A stretch of DNA of 64,000 nucleotides from Tetragenococcus halophilus (GTDB lineage: Bacteria; Bacillota; Bacilli; Lactobacillales; Enterococcaceae), in the NCBI RefSeq assembly GCF_021474685.1, contig NZ_JAKEIT010000002.1, positions 109,190-173,189 of the forward strand, given 5' to 3'. Position 1 is the first letter of the stretch, and every line of letters starts with the position of its first letter. Positions 16,737 through 25,829 of this stretch are shown one piece after another. The translations under genes were made by a program, and so were the position numbers. The notes beneath the pieces were generated by a model. The model was not told the DNA's origin. It made no database searches and was given only the letters and a program-made list of their open reading frames with translations.

Positions 16737-17570
16737 ATGACAGGAGTAGTCAGCCGAACGGCATTTGAAATTTTCGGGATCGATATTTATTGGTACGCGA
16801 TCATTATTATTTCGGGTCTTATCATCGCTATGTGGTTAAGTTCTCGAGAAGCTGTGCGAGCCGGGCTAAGGGAAGAAGATGTGACCGATTTTATGTTAGC
16901 GGGGATACCGGTAGCTTTTATCGGAGCGCGCCTTTATTACGTTTTATTTAATATCGGACCTTATTTGAATGATCCTATTCAAATATTTAATCTTCGCTCC
17001 GGCGGATTAGCGATATATGGCGGATTGATTGCAGGAGGGTTGTGGCTGCTTTTCTTTTGTCAAAGAAACTTCATACCAACTTGGACCTTTTTAGATATTG
17101 CGGCACCTAATGTATTATTAGCGCAAGCTATCGGACGTTGGGGAAATTTTATGAACCACGAAGCTTATGGTCCAATCACAACAAGAAGTTTTTTAGAAAG
17201 TCTACACCTTCCCGATTTTATTATTAATAATGTTTACATTGAAGGAGCTTACCGGCAGCCAACCTTTTTATATGAGTCTGTGTGGGGCGTTTTGGGTTTT
17301 ATATTATTGATCATACTACGCAGCAAAAAGGGATTATTCAAAGAGGGTGAAGTTGCTTTAAGTTATGTCATATGGTACAGTTTTGGCCGCTTTTTCATCG
17401 AAGGATTACGTACGGATAGTCTCTATCTATTCGGTTCTATCCGTATTTCACAGCTTCTTTCTCTCATTTTATTTTTAGGAAGCTGGTTCCTTCTAGTATG
17501 GCGTCGTAAGAAAAAGAAACAGTTAAAAGATTATGATCGAACAGAAGGCAAAAACCAATATATTATTTAG
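16737..17570 (+). CDS. lgt: Prolipoprotein diacylglyceryl transferase
   Basis: Lgt transfers diacylglycerol to the Cys of lipoprotein signal peptides. The 277-residue protein has about seven membrane helices. The Lgt signature GRWGNFMNHEAYG is present, as are the conserved GGLAIYGGLIAG and the catalytic-face segment RQPTFLYES. It lies 15 bases after hprK. Substrates in this window include both PstS proteins, MetQ, the phosphatase lipoprotein, the osmoprotectant-binding protein and YidC. Confidence 0.97.
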   Translation: MTGVVSRTAFEIFGIDIYWYAIIIISGLIIAMWLSSREAVRAGLREEDVTDFMLAGIPVAFIGARLYYVLFNIGPYLNDPIQIFNLRSGGLAIYGGLIAGGLWLLFFCQRNFIPTWTFLDIAAPNVLLAQAIGRWGNFMNHEAYGPITTRSFLESLHLPDFIINNVYIEGAYRQPTFLYESVWGVLGFILLIILRSKKGLFKEGEVALSYVIWYSFGRFFIEGLRTDSLYLFGSIRISQLLSLILFLGSWFLLVWRRKKKKQLKDYDRTEGKNQYII

Positions 17571-17642
17571 TAAGCTTTACAAAATAAATTATGGTAAAAT
17601 CTAAAACAGTTAGCTGCAAGAAAACAAAAGGAGGTTTCATCG

Positions 17643-18656
17643 TTGAAACAAAAAATTACCGTGTTAGGCCCTGGTTCTTGGGGAACAGCTTTAGCACAAG
17701 TACTAGCAGAAAATGGGCATGAGGTGAATTTATGGGGAGATAACCCCGCTCAAATCGATGAAATTAATACTTATCATACCAACCGGCATTACTTACCGGA
17801 TCTAAAAATACCAGAAAGTATTAAAGGGCAAAAAGATTTAAAAAAAGCAGTGAAAGATGCGGATGCGATTCTTTTAGTGGTGCCTACTAAAGCGATTCGT
17901 AGTGTAGCTAAACAATTAGCTGAGATTATCGAAAATAATCCTTATATCATTCATGCTTCAAAAGGCTTAGAACAAGGAAGCCATAAACGTATTTCCGAAG
18001 TGATCAACGAAGAGATCCCAGCCGAAAAAAGAAAAGGATTGATCGTGTTATCCGGGCCCAGTCACGCAGAAGAGGTGGCTGTTCACGATATTACCACGAT
18101 TACTGCTGCAAGTCCGGACGATGAGGCGGCAAAATATGTGCAAGAAACTTTTATGAATAATTATTTGCGTATTTATACCAATAATGATGTTGTCGGTGTT
18201 GAAACAGGCGCTGCTTTAAAAAATATTATCGCTATTGGTTCAGGTGCAATTGCAGGTCTTGGCTTTGGCGATAATGCCAAAGCTGCTATTATGACAAGAG
18301 GCTTAGCCGAAATTAGTCGTTTAGGTGTAGCTATGGGGGCTGAACCTTTAACATTTAGCGGTTTAAGTGGTGTAGGTGATCTGATTGTTACTTGTACAAG
18401 TGTGCATTCAAGAAACTGGCGCGCTGGTAATATGTTAGGAAAAGGGCAAAATTTACAAGATATTTTAGACAATATGGGTATGATCGTAGAAGGTGTTTCT
18501 ACAACAAAAGCAGCAATGGAACTAGCGCAAAAATTAGAAGTTGAAATGCCGATAACTGAAACGATTTATCGTGTCCTTTATGAAGATAAAGATATCGATC
18601 AAGCAGCAAAAGAAATTATGATGCGTGATGGCAAAGTAGAAAATGAATTTTCTTAA
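17643..18656 (+). CDS. gpsA: Glycerol-3-phosphate dehydrogenase (NAD(P)+)
   Basis: GpsA reduces dihydroxyacetone phosphate to sn-glycerol-3-phosphate for phospholipid and teichoic acid synthesis. At 337 residues it is full length. The dinucleotide-binding motif [12 protein letters not shown] begins at residue 6. The catalytic Lys region [15 protein letters not shown] and the substrate loop [14 protein letters not shown] are intact. The start is TTG with AAAGGAGG upstream. Confidence 0.97.
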   Translation: MKQKITVLGPGSWGTALAQVLAENGHEVNLWGDNPAQIDEINTYHTNRHYLPDLKIPESIKGQKDLKKAVKDADAILLVVPTKAIRSVAKQLAEIIENNPYIIHASKGLEQGSHKRISEVINEEIPAEKRKGLIVLSGPSHAEEVAVHDITTITAASPDDEAAKYVQETFMNNYLRIYTNNDVVGVETGAALKNIIAIGSGAIAGLGFGDNAKAAIMTRGLAEISRLGVAMGAEPLTFSGLSGVGDLIVTCTSVHSRNWRAGNMLGKGQNLQDILDNMGMIVEGVSTTKAAMELAQKLEVEMPITETIYRVLYEDKDIDQAAKEIMMRDGKVENEFS

Positions 18657-18683
18657 GAAACAAGATAAAAGGAGACTTCTTTG

Positions 18684-19610
18684 ATGAAAGTAAGAAAAGC
18701 AGTGATCCCAGCAGCAGGTTTAGGTACCCGCTTTTTGCCAGCGACTAAGGCGATGGCTAAAGAGATGCTTCCTATCGTTGATAAACCAACTATACAATTT
18801 ATTGTGGAAGAAGCGTTGAATTCAGGGATCGAAGATATTTTAATCGTTACGGGTAAAGCGAAACGACCTATCGAAGACCACTTTGACGCTAATTTAGAGT
18901 TGGAAATGAGTTTAAAAGAAAAAAATAAAACAGACTTATTAAAATTAGTTGAAGAAACGACTGATGTTAACCTCCATTTTATTCGTCAATCCCATCCAAA
19001 GGGATTGGGTCATGCTGTTTTACAAGCAAAAGCTTTTGTGGGTAACGAACCATTTGTTGTGATGTTAGGCGATGACCTAATGCAAGGAAAAGTGCCACTA
19101 AGTAAGCAACTGATGGAAGATTATGAAAAAACACATGCTTCTACAATTGCTGTCATGAAAGTTCCTCGTGAGGATACATCTAAATACGGGATTATCAATC
19201 CGGATGGTCAAGTAGAAGATGGCTTGTATAATGTAAACAGTTTTGTGGAAAAACCTGAACCGGAAGTAGCGCCGAGTGATTTGGCGATTATTGGTCGCTA
19301 TCTACTGACACCAGAGATTTTCTCCATTTTGGAAAATTTAGCGCCAGGTGCCGGCGATGAGATTCAATTGACGGATGCTATTGATATTTTAAATAAAACG
19401 CAGCGTGTGTTTGCTCGTGAATTCAGAGGTAAACGGTTTGATGTTGGTGATAAATTCGGCTTTATGCAAACAAGTATTGAGTATGGACTTGCTCATCCTC
19501 AAATCAAAGATGATTTGACGGATTATATTATCAAACTGGGGAATGAATTAAGTAAAAAAAGACAACTGACTGAAACAAAAACTAGAAAAACAGATACAAA
19601 AGAAAAATAA
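18684..19610 (+). CDS. galU: UTP-glucose-1-phosphate uridylyltransferase
   Basis: GalU makes UDP-glucose for glycolipids, teichoic acid decoration and capsules. The 308-residue protein has the nucleotidyl-transferase motif [20 protein letters not shown] and Lys-containing IVDKPTIQF, plus VEKPEP and VMLGDDLM. The start is ATG at 18684; the overlapping TTG at 18681 is less likely. With pgcA (42662), which makes glucose-1-phosphate, it completes the route to UDP-glucose. Confidence 0.97.
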   Translation: MKVRKAVIPAAGLGTRFLPATKAMAKEMLPIVDKPTIQFIVEEALNSGIEDILIVTGKAKRPIEDHFDANLELEMSLKEKNKTDLLKLVEETTDVNLHFIRQSHPKGLGHAVLQAKAFVGNEPFVVMLGDDLMQGKVPLSKQLMEDYEKTHASTIAVMKVPREDTSKYGIINPDGQVEDGLYNVNSFVEKPEPEVAPSDLAIIGRYLLTPEIFSILENLAPGAGDEIQLTDAIDILNKTQRVFAREFRGKRFDVGDKFGFMQTSIEYGLAHPQIKDDLTDYIIKLGNELSKKRQLTETKTRKTDTKEK

Positions 19611-19638
19611 GGATAGCTTTTGCTATTCTTATTTTTCT
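19604..19638 (+). terminator. Terminator after galU
   Basis: AAAAATAAGGATAGC pairs with GCTATTCTTATTTTT around TTTT. It ends the hprK-galU run. Confidence 0.85.
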
Positions 19639-19654
19639 AAAATGGAGGTTAGAA

Positions 19655-20449
19655 ATGGTATCCGATAGTACAATCATTGTAAATACATTGGCACTGGTTG
19701 TCTTAATTGCCTTGCTTTTAGCCACTTTTTTCATTTTACGACGAAAAGCCAGTATACAAGTTATCCCACTTGTTGTAGGAATTGCTTTTTTTATCATTTT
19801 TTCTTTGGTATTAGAACAAGGTTTGCATAGCGTTGTTTTACAACCAAATGCTCAAGGGCAAATTCCTCTGATTAATACTCATCCTTGGTTTTATATCTTT
19901 TATGGGATATTTGCTGCTGGGATTTTTGAAGAATTAGCCAGATTTATCGCATTTAAGTTTTTAAAACAAGGCTATACAAATTTTGGCACTAGTCTTGCCT
20001 ATGGGTTAGGACATGGTGGTATTGAAATGCTGATTATTGGTGGTGGATCTTTACTTGGAAATCTGGTTATCAGTATTTTACTACGTAACCCCAATGGACA
20101 ACTCGCCCAAGAATTACCGCCAAGTATTATACAAGCTTTACAAAATACTTCTGCAGGGGAAATATTTTATGTTGTAATCGAACGTTTTCCAGTATTATTA
20201 GTACAAATTTGTTTGTCGGTACTAGTGTGGGTTGCAGTGAATAAGACAAAACAGCTTTGGCTTTTTCCATTAAGTATTTTAATCCACGCGCTCATTGATT
20301 TACCTGGCGCAATGGTGCAAGTAGGCTTTTTAAGCAATTATGTTGTTTTATATGGTTTATTATATCTAATGACTGCAGGATTGATCTTTTTTACTATAGG
20401 TATATTAAAAAACAATGAACTTTATCCATTAAAAAAAGAACCGACTTAA
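19655..20449 (+). CDS. YhfC-family intramembrane metalloprotease-like protein
   Basis: This 264-residue membrane protein has about seven hydrophobic helices. The motifs FEELARF and GLGHGGIEM match the glutamate pair and His of the YhfC family, which is related to CPBP/CAAX-type intramembrane proteases. The substrate is unknown. It begins 45 bases after galU, behind a terminator, with GGAGG upstream of the ATG, and probably has its own transcript. Family membership comes from motif recall rather than a search. Confidence 0.75.
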   Translation: MVSDSTIIVNTLALVVLIALLLATFFILRRKASIQVIPLVVGIAFFIIFSLVLEQGLHSVVLQPNAQGQIPLINTHPWFYIFYGIFAAGIFEELARFIAFKFLKQGYTNFGTSLAYGLGHGGIEMLIIGGGSLLGNLVISILLRNPNGQLAQELPPSIIQALQNTSAGEIFYVVIERFPVLLVQICLSVLVWVAVNKTKQLWLFPLSILIHALIDLPGAMVQVGFLSNYVVLYGLLYLMTAGLIFFTIGILKNNELYPLKKEPT

Positions 20450-20559
20450 ATTTAGTTTATATTATGAAAAAAATCATCATCCAGAACGATTATTATTTGT
20501 TTTAAAATTTTGAAAATGATATGCTTATATATATTAAAGAATACGAAAGGGGTTTTGGT

Positions 20560-20985
20560 ATGACTGCTGGAGGTATTGCCGGCTTAATTGCCGCTATTGC
20601 ATTTGCAGTGCTAGTTATCTTTCTGGTAAAATTATTGCTGAAAGTTGAAAAGACGGTAGCTTCCGTTGAAAAAACAGTAACAGAAGCGAACAATACAATA
20701 GAAGTAGTAACAAAAGATGTAGATTTACTTTCACGAGAAGTGGAAGGGTTACTTACAAAAGGCAACGAATTATTTTCAGATGTAAATAAAAAAGTTGCTA
20801 CGATCGATCCATTATTTACTGCGATTGCTGATTTGAGTACTAGTATTTCAGAATTAAATGCTTCTGGAAAAAATCTTGCTTCAAGAATTGGTGATTTAGG
20901 AAAAACGACGGCACAAGCAACGGTTGCCGGAAAAGTGGGACAAACTGCAATGAAGTTTTTTAAACAACGTAATAAAGAAGAATAA
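20560..20985 (+). CDS. DUF948 (YtxG-like) membrane-anchored coiled-coil protein
   Basis: This 141-residue protein has one N-terminal membrane helix (LIAAIAFAVLVIFLVKLLL) followed by a long heptad-like helix rich in Val/Glu/Lys, the plan of DUF948/YtxG proteins. In Bacillus ytxG and ytxH are neighbouring general-stress genes next to ccpA, and the same trio occurs here. The ATG at 20560 has GAAAGGGG upstream; an in-frame ATG at 20521 lacks one. The molecular role is unknown. Confidence 0.85.
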   Translation: MTAGGIAGLIAAIAFAVLVIFLVKLLLKVEKTVASVEKTVTEANNTIEVVTKDVDLLSREVEGLLTKGNELFSDVNKKVATIDPLFTAIADLSTSISELNASGKNLASRIGDLGKTTAQATVAGKVGQTAMKFFKQRNKEE

Positions 20986-20999
20986 TTGGAGGGATCCTT

Positions 21000-21629
21000 A
21001 TGGGAAAAAAAGATGGATTTATACTAGGAGCTATGATTGGCGGTACAGCAGCTGCAGTGACAGCTTTGCTATTAGCGCCAGAATCAGGTAAAGAACTACG
21101 CGATAAATTAGCAAAACAAGTGGACCATGCACTAGATGCTGCTTCAGATTACACTGATATTGCAAAAGACAAGGGCGAAGGTTTAACTGATTTGGCAAAA
21201 GAAAAAGCAGATGAACTTAGCAAACAAGCAAGTGATCTTGCTGATTCAATGAAAAGCAAAACTAAAGATACAGCTGAAGATGTTAAAGATACAATGTCAG
21301 ATGCTGCAGAAGATTATAGTGATTTAGCCAGTGATATCGCTAAAGATGCAAAAGAGACAGCTTCAGACGTTTCTGATGAAGTACAGGATACAGCTGAAGA
21401 CATTATCATTGATGTAAAAGATACTTCAGACGCGGTACAAGACACGGTTTCTGAAGCTGCCGAAGAAGGAAGCTCGATTGCGCAAGAAGCCAAAGATCAA
21501 GCTGATGATGTTACTGAAGCGACAAAAGAAAACATGGCTACTGAACACGAAGATATCAAAGAAGACTTTGACGATTCAGTAGAAGACTTAAAAGATCATG
21601 TTGAAAAAAATAATCCAGGCGAAGAATAG
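21000..21629 (+). CDS. YtxH-like stress protein with LEA-like repeats
   Basis: This 209-residue protein has an N-terminal YtxH membrane segment (FILGAMIGGTAAAVTALLLAPESGKELR). After that comes a very acidic, Ala/Asp/Lys-rich stretch with imprecise 11-residue repeats (such as DTAEDVKDTMSDA, DTAEDIIIDVKDT, DTVSEAAEEG). Such repeats occur in LEA-type desiccation proteins and form amphipathic helices. Family members are usually 100-150 residues, so the tail is long. It lies 14 bases after the DUF948 gene. A role in osmotic or general stress is inferred. Confidence 0.82.
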   Translation: MGKKDGFILGAMIGGTAAAVTALLLAPESGKELRDKLAKQVDHALDAASDYTDIAKDKGEGLTDLAKEKADELSKQASDLADSMKSKTKDTAEDVKDTMSDAAEDYSDLASDIAKDAKETASDVSDEVQDTAEDIIIDVKDTSDAVQDTVSEAAEEGSSIAQEAKDQADDVTEATKENMATEHEDIKEDFDDSVEDLKDHVEKNNPGEE

Positions 21630-21643
21630 CGAGAGTCAATTAA

Positions 21644-21681
21644 ACCGAGCAAAGTAGTATATTACTTTGCTCGGTTTTTTC
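21644..21681 (+). terminator. Terminator after ytxH
   Basis: CCGAGCAAAGTA pairs with TACTTTGCTCGG, followed by six T residues. Confidence 0.88.
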
Positions 21682-21733
21682 TTTTGTGAAAAATTTGCGC
21701 TGAAAGTAAGGGAAAAAAAGAAATGTTTGGCCC

Positions 21734-21985
21734 TAAGTCTAGTAGAGTAAGGTCAGCAAACAGAGTTTTCTAACCCAAGTATGGTAAAGAAGGGTCAGCA
21801 AGCAAGATTTCCTAACCTAAGTCTAGCAGAGTAAGGTCAGCAAACAAGATTTCCTAACCTAAGTCTAGCAGAGTAAGGTCAGCAAACGAGATTTCCTAAC
21901 CCAAGTCTAACAAAGAAGGGTCAGCAAATGAGATTTCCTAACCCAAGTCTAACAAAAGAGGGTTAGCAAACAAGATTTCCAAAAA
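21734..21985. repeat. Six tandem 42-bp units with an internal hairpin
   Basis: Units start at 21734, 21776, 21818, 21860, 21902 and 21944, all exactly 42 bases apart, differing by a few substitutions and no indels. Each holds GGTcAGcAAA-n5-TTTcCTaACC, an imperfect stem that persists across units. All six frames of the consensus contain stops, so the array is non-coding. It lies between the convergent ytxH and pepQ genes. The rest of 21682-22176 shows a short inverted repeat near the pepQ end and nothing else I can name. Confidence 0.85.
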
Positions 21986-22129
21986 CAACTTTTCCTTGAA
22001 GAAGAGGGGTATTAGTGGCATCTTTTTAGATGTCCCACCAATTGATAAATTATTGGAGCTAACTTTTTCTAGTTGCCTCCAATATCTATAAATAATGGTG
22101 ATAATAAAGAAATCAAACGTTAATACAAA

Positions 22130-22168
22130 CAAAAATCACCTGCCATTTTAAACAAAGCAGGTGGTTTT
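22130..22168 (-). terminator. Terminator for pepQ
   Basis: AAAAATCACCTGC at about 22133-22145 pairs with GCAGGTGGTTTTTG at about 22157-22170, with a T run when read on the minus strand just past the pepQ stop. Confidence 0.7.
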
Positions 22169-22176
22169 TGCGTCAT

Positions 22177-23280
22177 TTATTCAATAATTTGTAATTCTTT
22201 GTTGGTTTTAGTAAATGGTTGACAGCCATCTTTGGTGACATAAACACAGTCTTCTATACGTACACCAACTTCATTTGGCAGATAGATGCCTGGTTCAATA
22301 GAAAAACACATACCTTCTTCTAAGACAAGGTCATTACCGGCAACTAGAGAAGGATATTCATGAATTGTTGTACCAATACCGTGGCCTAAGCGATGATTAA
22401 ATGCTTCACCATAGCCATAATTTTCAATGACCTCACGAGCGATTCTATCCAACTTACTAGCTTTAACACCCGGTTTCACTGCTTCTTGTGCAGCAAGTTG
22501 TGCTTCCAGTACAATATCATAAATTTTACGTTGGAAGGCGTTAGGTTCTTTAAACGCCACAGTTCTTGTCGCATCGCTACAATAATCTTTCCAAAGAACA
22601 CCTAAATCAAATAAAACAAAGTGATTTTTTTGAACTGGATCATCACCCGGTGTGCCATGTGGATTAGCCGCTTTAGCTCCGGCTAAAACTTCTGTATCAA
22701 ATGACATTTTCGCTACACCTTTACGTTTTAATTGATATTCAATTTCAGCGATGATCTCAGCTTCTGTAGCTCCTTCTTTAATTGCGGAAAAGCCAATCTC
22801 AAAAGCAACATCCGCCCAAGAGCCAGCTTCGATTAGCTTATCAATTTCTTCAGGTGTTTTACGTAATTGCATTTGTTCAATGACCGGTGTTAAGTTTTTA
22901 GAAAAATTTGTTTTGGGAAAATAAGCTGAAAAAGCTTCAAAATGATCTAAACTTAAAGAAGACTTTTCAATGGTAATGTCGGCTGGCGTACCATAACGAT
23001 TATGAATCTCAGAAGCGATCATTTTCCAAGGATCTTGAGAATCTTGATAGCCAACAACATCATATTGCCAGGAGCTTTCTTTTGCAGCTTGTGCATCTAA
23101 AGCTGGAGTAAATAAAAAAGGTTCGTTATCAACAGAGAAAAATAGGGCTAGAATCCTTTCGTGCGGATCACTTGCAAAACCAGTAAAGTAGGAAACAGTA
23201 TTAGGATTTGTAATATAAACAAGATCTGTTCCATTCTTTTTCATCCAGTCGGTTAGTTCGTTTATTTTTTTATCATTCAT
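22177..23280 (-). CDS. pepQ: Xaa-Pro dipeptidase/aminopeptidase, M24 family
   Basis: This 367-residue metallopeptidase has the creatinase-like N-domain and the pita-bread catalytic domain. Metal ligands are visible: Asp in LFDLGVLW and CSDATRTVAF, His in GHRLGHGIGTTIHEYP, Glu in FSIEPGIY and VRIEDCV. It should cleave proline-containing dipeptides. The start is ATG at 23280 after GAAGGA; an in-frame upstream start lacks a ribosome site. It is divergent from ccpA, the classical pepQ-ccpA arrangement of lactic acid bacteria. Confidence 0.95.
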   Translation of the reverse strand: MNDKKINELTDWMKKNGTDLVYITNPNTVSYFTGFASDPHERILALFFSVDNEPFLFTPALDAQAAKESSWQYDVVGYQDSQDPWKMIASEIHNRYGTPADITIEKSSLSLDHFEAFSAYFPKTNFSKNLTPVIEQMQLRKTPEEIDKLIEAGSWADVAFEIGFSAIKEGATEAEIIAEIEYQLKRKGVAKMSFDTEVLAGAKAANPHGTPGDDPVQKNHFVLFDLGVLWKDYCSDATRTVAFKEPNAFQRKIYDIVLEAQLAAQEAVKPGVKASKLDRIAREVIENYGYGEAFNHRLGHGIGTTIHEYPSLVAGNDLVLEEGMCFSIEPGIYLPNEVGVRIEDCVYVTKDGCQPFTKTNKELQIIE

Positions 23281-23381
23281 AAGTATCCTTCTTTCTACTA
23301 ACTTAGCTAACATTCATTTTAGCATTCTTTGGATATAATTTCTAAAATTTACTTAAGAAAAAAGCATTTTCATGAAAAAGA

Positions 23382-23420
23382 TGTAAAACGGTTGCACCTT
23401 TTTTTAAAATTTGCTATTCT
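23382..23420 (+). promoter_or_regulatory. ccpA promoter with an overlapping cre-like sequence
   Basis: TTGCAC (23392-23397) and TATTCT (23415-23420) are 17 bases apart. TGTAAAACGGTTGCA (23382-23396) overlaps the -35 and resembles a cre box (TGWAANCGNTNWCA) but with one extra base. Autoregulation by CcpA is common in this group and would fit. Confidence 0.45.
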
Positions 23421-23476
23421 AGAAAAGAAATGAAAATACTATTTTCAGAAAATAAAATCAACAAGGAGTTTTGAGA

Positions 23477-24478
23477 ATGGAAAAACAGACAATTACGATT
23501 TATGACGTTGCGCGTGAAGCGAATGTTTCAATGGCAACGGTATCGCGTGTCGTTAATGGAAACCCAAATGTGAAGCCTGCGACACGTAAGAAAGTTTTAG
23601 ATGTGATCGACCGTCTTGATTATCGTCCAAATGCTGTAGCTCGTGGTTTAGCTAGCAAAAAAACAACTACGATCGGCGTTATTATCCCTGATGTCAGCAA
23701 TATGTTCTTTTCTTCATTAGCACGCGGGATTGATGATATAGCTACTATGTATAAATATAATATTATTTTAGCAAATTCTGATGGCGATAGTAATAAAGAA
23801 GTACAAGTTTTAAACAATCTATTAGCTAAGCAAGTTGATGGTATTATCTTTATGGGTCACCGAATTACAGAAGAAGTTCGAGGAGAATTCTCACGTTCAA
23901 AAACACCTGTAGTTTTAGCTGGCTCAATTGATCCAGATGAACAAGTAGGTAGCGTTAATATCGATTATACGAAAGCTACAGAAGAAGCTGTTTCTTTACT
24001 AGCTAAAAATGGTCATGAAAAAATTGCTTTTGTAAGTGGTGCACTTATTGATGCGATTAATGGACAAAATCGTTTGACTGGCTATAAAGAAGGCCTAAAA
24101 GAAAACAACTTAGAATACAACGAAGGTATGATTTTTGAAGCGCCTTATGAATTTAAAGAAGGTTTAGCTTTAGTAGATCGTATTTTGAATAGTGGTGCAA
24201 CAGCAGCGTATGTTACTGACGATGAATTGGCTATCGGTGTTTTAGATGGCTTATATGACGCAGGCGTAAAAGTTCCAGATGACTTTGAAATTATTACTAG
24301 CAATAATACGCTTTTGACTGATGTTGCTCGTCCTCGTCTTTCAAGTGTTACGCAACCGCTATATGACATAGGCGCGGTAGCAACCAGATTACTAACAAAA
24401 TTGATGAACAAAGAAGAAATCGAACAAAAAACCATTGTTCTACCATCAAGTGTTATGGAAAAAGGTTCGACCAAATAA
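23477..24478 (+). CDS. ccpA: Catabolite control protein A
   Basis: This 333-residue LacI/GalR regulator binds cre sites with HPr-Ser-P. The N-terminal helix-turn-helix TIYDVAREANVSMATVSRVVNG is typical of CcpA, followed by the hinge RPNAVARGLASKKTTTIGVI. The core shows the CcpA-like segments DVSNMFFSSLARGIDD and RPRLSSVTQPLYDIGAVA. The ATG at 23477 has AAGGAG eight bases upstream; the TTG two codons earlier is too close. HprK, which makes its corepressor, is encoded at 15786. Confidence 0.96.
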   Translation: MEKQTITIYDVAREANVSMATVSRVVNGNPNVKPATRKKVLDVIDRLDYRPNAVARGLASKKTTTIGVIIPDVSNMFFSSLARGIDDIATMYKYNIILANSDGDSNKEVQVLNNLLAKQVDGIIFMGHRITEEVRGEFSRSKTPVVLAGSIDPDEQVGSVNIDYTKATEEAVSLLAKNGHEKIAFVSGALIDAINGQNRLTGYKEGLKENNLEYNEGMIFEAPYEFKEGLALVDRILNSGATAAYVTDDELAIGVLDGLYDAGVKVPDDFEIITSNNTLLTDVARPRLSSVTQPLYDIGAVATRLLTKLMNKEEIEQKTIVLPSSVMEKGSTK

Positions 24479-24498
24479 GTAATAAAATAATACAATGT

Positions 24499-24531
24499 TT
24501 AAAAACGTCTCAGTTTATTGAGGCGTTTTTT
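24499..24531 (+). terminator. Terminator after ccpA
   Basis: AAACGTCTCA pairs with TGAGGCGTTT (one mismatch), followed by T residues. Confidence 0.8.
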
Positions 24532-24619
24532 ATATCGTGAATTCACTGGTCAAAAACTTAACTTTTTCAGCAGCCCTCTAAAAAGTTGTCTTTTTTTTTT
24601 TGAAAATTCTAATTTTCTT

Positions 24620-24648
24620 TTGACATAAAGCCAAGTTTCAAGTATAGT
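24620..24648 (+). promoter_or_regulatory. Promoter of the Met T-box operon
   Basis: TTGACA (24620-24625) and TATAGT (24643-24648) lie 17 bases apart, directly before the T-box leader. Confidence 0.75.
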
Positions 24649-24654
24649 AAAACG

Positions 24655-24940
24655 CAAATATAATTTATGCAGAGAAAAGATAAGTACAAAAAGAAGAATG
24701 TTAAAGAGAGCTTCGTAAGGTGAGAGGAAGTACTGGACGCTTTTTGGAAAATGGTCTTTGAGCATTTGCTTGCAAGCAAGGGTGAGTAGGCAACGGGATG
24801 CCCGATATAGCAGAACGGTATGAATAGTGTACCGTAGGAGGTTAGAACTGTGAGGTTCTGACAAACAAAGGTGGTAACGCGAAATCTCAGCTTTCGTCCT
24901 TTTCATTGATTTTCAATGAAAAGGACGAGAGCTTTTTTTA
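24655..24940 (+). promoter_or_regulatory. T-box leader, methionine-type
   Basis: The conserved T-box AAAGGTGGTAACGCGA lies at about 24867-24882. It is followed by a long terminator hairpin (24889-24939): AGCTTTCGTCC... pairs with ...GGACGAGAGCT, then a T run. In stem I the segment GGAAA-ATG-GTCTTTGA puts ATG (24751-24753) at the specifier position, so uncharged tRNA-Met should switch the operon on. The downstream methionine importer agrees. Lactobacillales commonly use Met T-boxes where Bacillus uses S-boxes. Confidence 0.85.
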
Positions 24941-24980
24941 TTAGATGAGGTTAAAAATTTTAAGAAAGAAGGAATGGAAA

Positions 24981-25826
24981 ATGGACAAAAAGAAACAGTG
25001 GGTCGTTGGAATAACGGTTGTGTTTGCGTTTTTTGTATTAACAGCTTGTGGCAGCCAAGGTGATGAAGCAGGCGCTGAATCGAATGGAAATGTGGAAGAA
25101 AAAGAGGTAGGGGTTGCACCAGGCCCTTATGGTGAGATGACAACAGAAGTTATTTCCCCTTTATTGGAAGAAAAGGGCTATCAATTGACGGTCCAAGAAT
25201 TTAATGACTATGTGCAACCCAATAATGCTTTGGATGGTGGACAGATCGATGCGAATTTATTTCAACATTCGGCTTATTTCGAACAGTTTATTGCTGATAA
25301 TGATTTGGATTTAGTCAAATTACAAGAAGTACCCACTTTGGGCATGGGGATTTATTCTGAAGAAATCAATGATTTAGATGATTTATCGCAAGGTGCCACT
25401 GTTTCAGTAGCCAATGATGCAGTAAATTTGGCACGTACTTTACAAGTCATGGAAGATAATGACTTGATTACAATCGACGGCGAAGTGGATGAGACACAAG
25501 CTTCGATTGATGACATTGACGAAAATCCTAAAAATTTGGAGTTTAAAACCTTAGATGCTGCCCAGCTCTCCAGATCGTTAAATAACGTTGACATTGCATT
25601 GATCCCGGGGAACTTTTCTTGGTCAGCGGATCTAGATCCTGACGAGGCACTTGCCTTGGAAGATCTGAAAGAAGAGTATAAAAATATAATCGCGATTCCA
25701 GCTAGTGAAGAAAATTCAGATTTCGCACAAGCTTTAGACGAGGTGTTAGAAAGCCAAGACTTTAAAGATGCAATCGAGGATTCTAAATTTAAAGATTTTG
25801 AAAAACCAGCTTTTTGGGAGGAATAA
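24981..25826 (+). CDS. metQ: Methionine-binding lipoprotein MetQ
   Basis: This 281-residue NlpA-family lipoprotein should bind methionine for the MetNI importer. The signal peptide ends LTAC (lipobox). Family segments include VGVAPGPYGEM, NALDGGQIDANLFQHSAYFE and IALIPGNFSW. The ATG at 24981 has AGAAGGA upstream; an earlier in-frame ATG lies too near the T-box terminator. It is the first gene under the Met T-box, four bases before metN. Confidence 0.92.
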   Translation: MDKKKQWVVGITVVFAFFVLTACGSQGDEAGAESNGNVEEKEVGVAPGPYGEMTTEVISPLLEEKGYQLTVQEFNDYVQPNNALDGGQIDANLFQHSAYFEQFIADNDLDLVKLQEVPTLGMGIYSEEINDLDDLSQGATVSVANDAVNLARTLQVMEDNDLITIDGEVDETQASIDDIDENPKNLEFKTLDAAQLSRSLNNVDIALIPGNFSWSADLDPDEALALEDLKEEYKNIIAIPASEENSDFAQALDEVLESQDFKDAIEDSKFKDFEKPAFWEE

Positions 25827-25829
25827 TGG

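Noticed and set aside
21734..21985. Considered as a CRISPR array because of regular repeats
   Set aside because: There are no unique spacers; the whole 42-bp unit repeats. No cas genes are in the window.
21938..22132. Minus-strand 64-codon frame after the ytxH array
   Set aside because: Partly repeat-derived, low complexity, no ribosome site and no recognisable motif.
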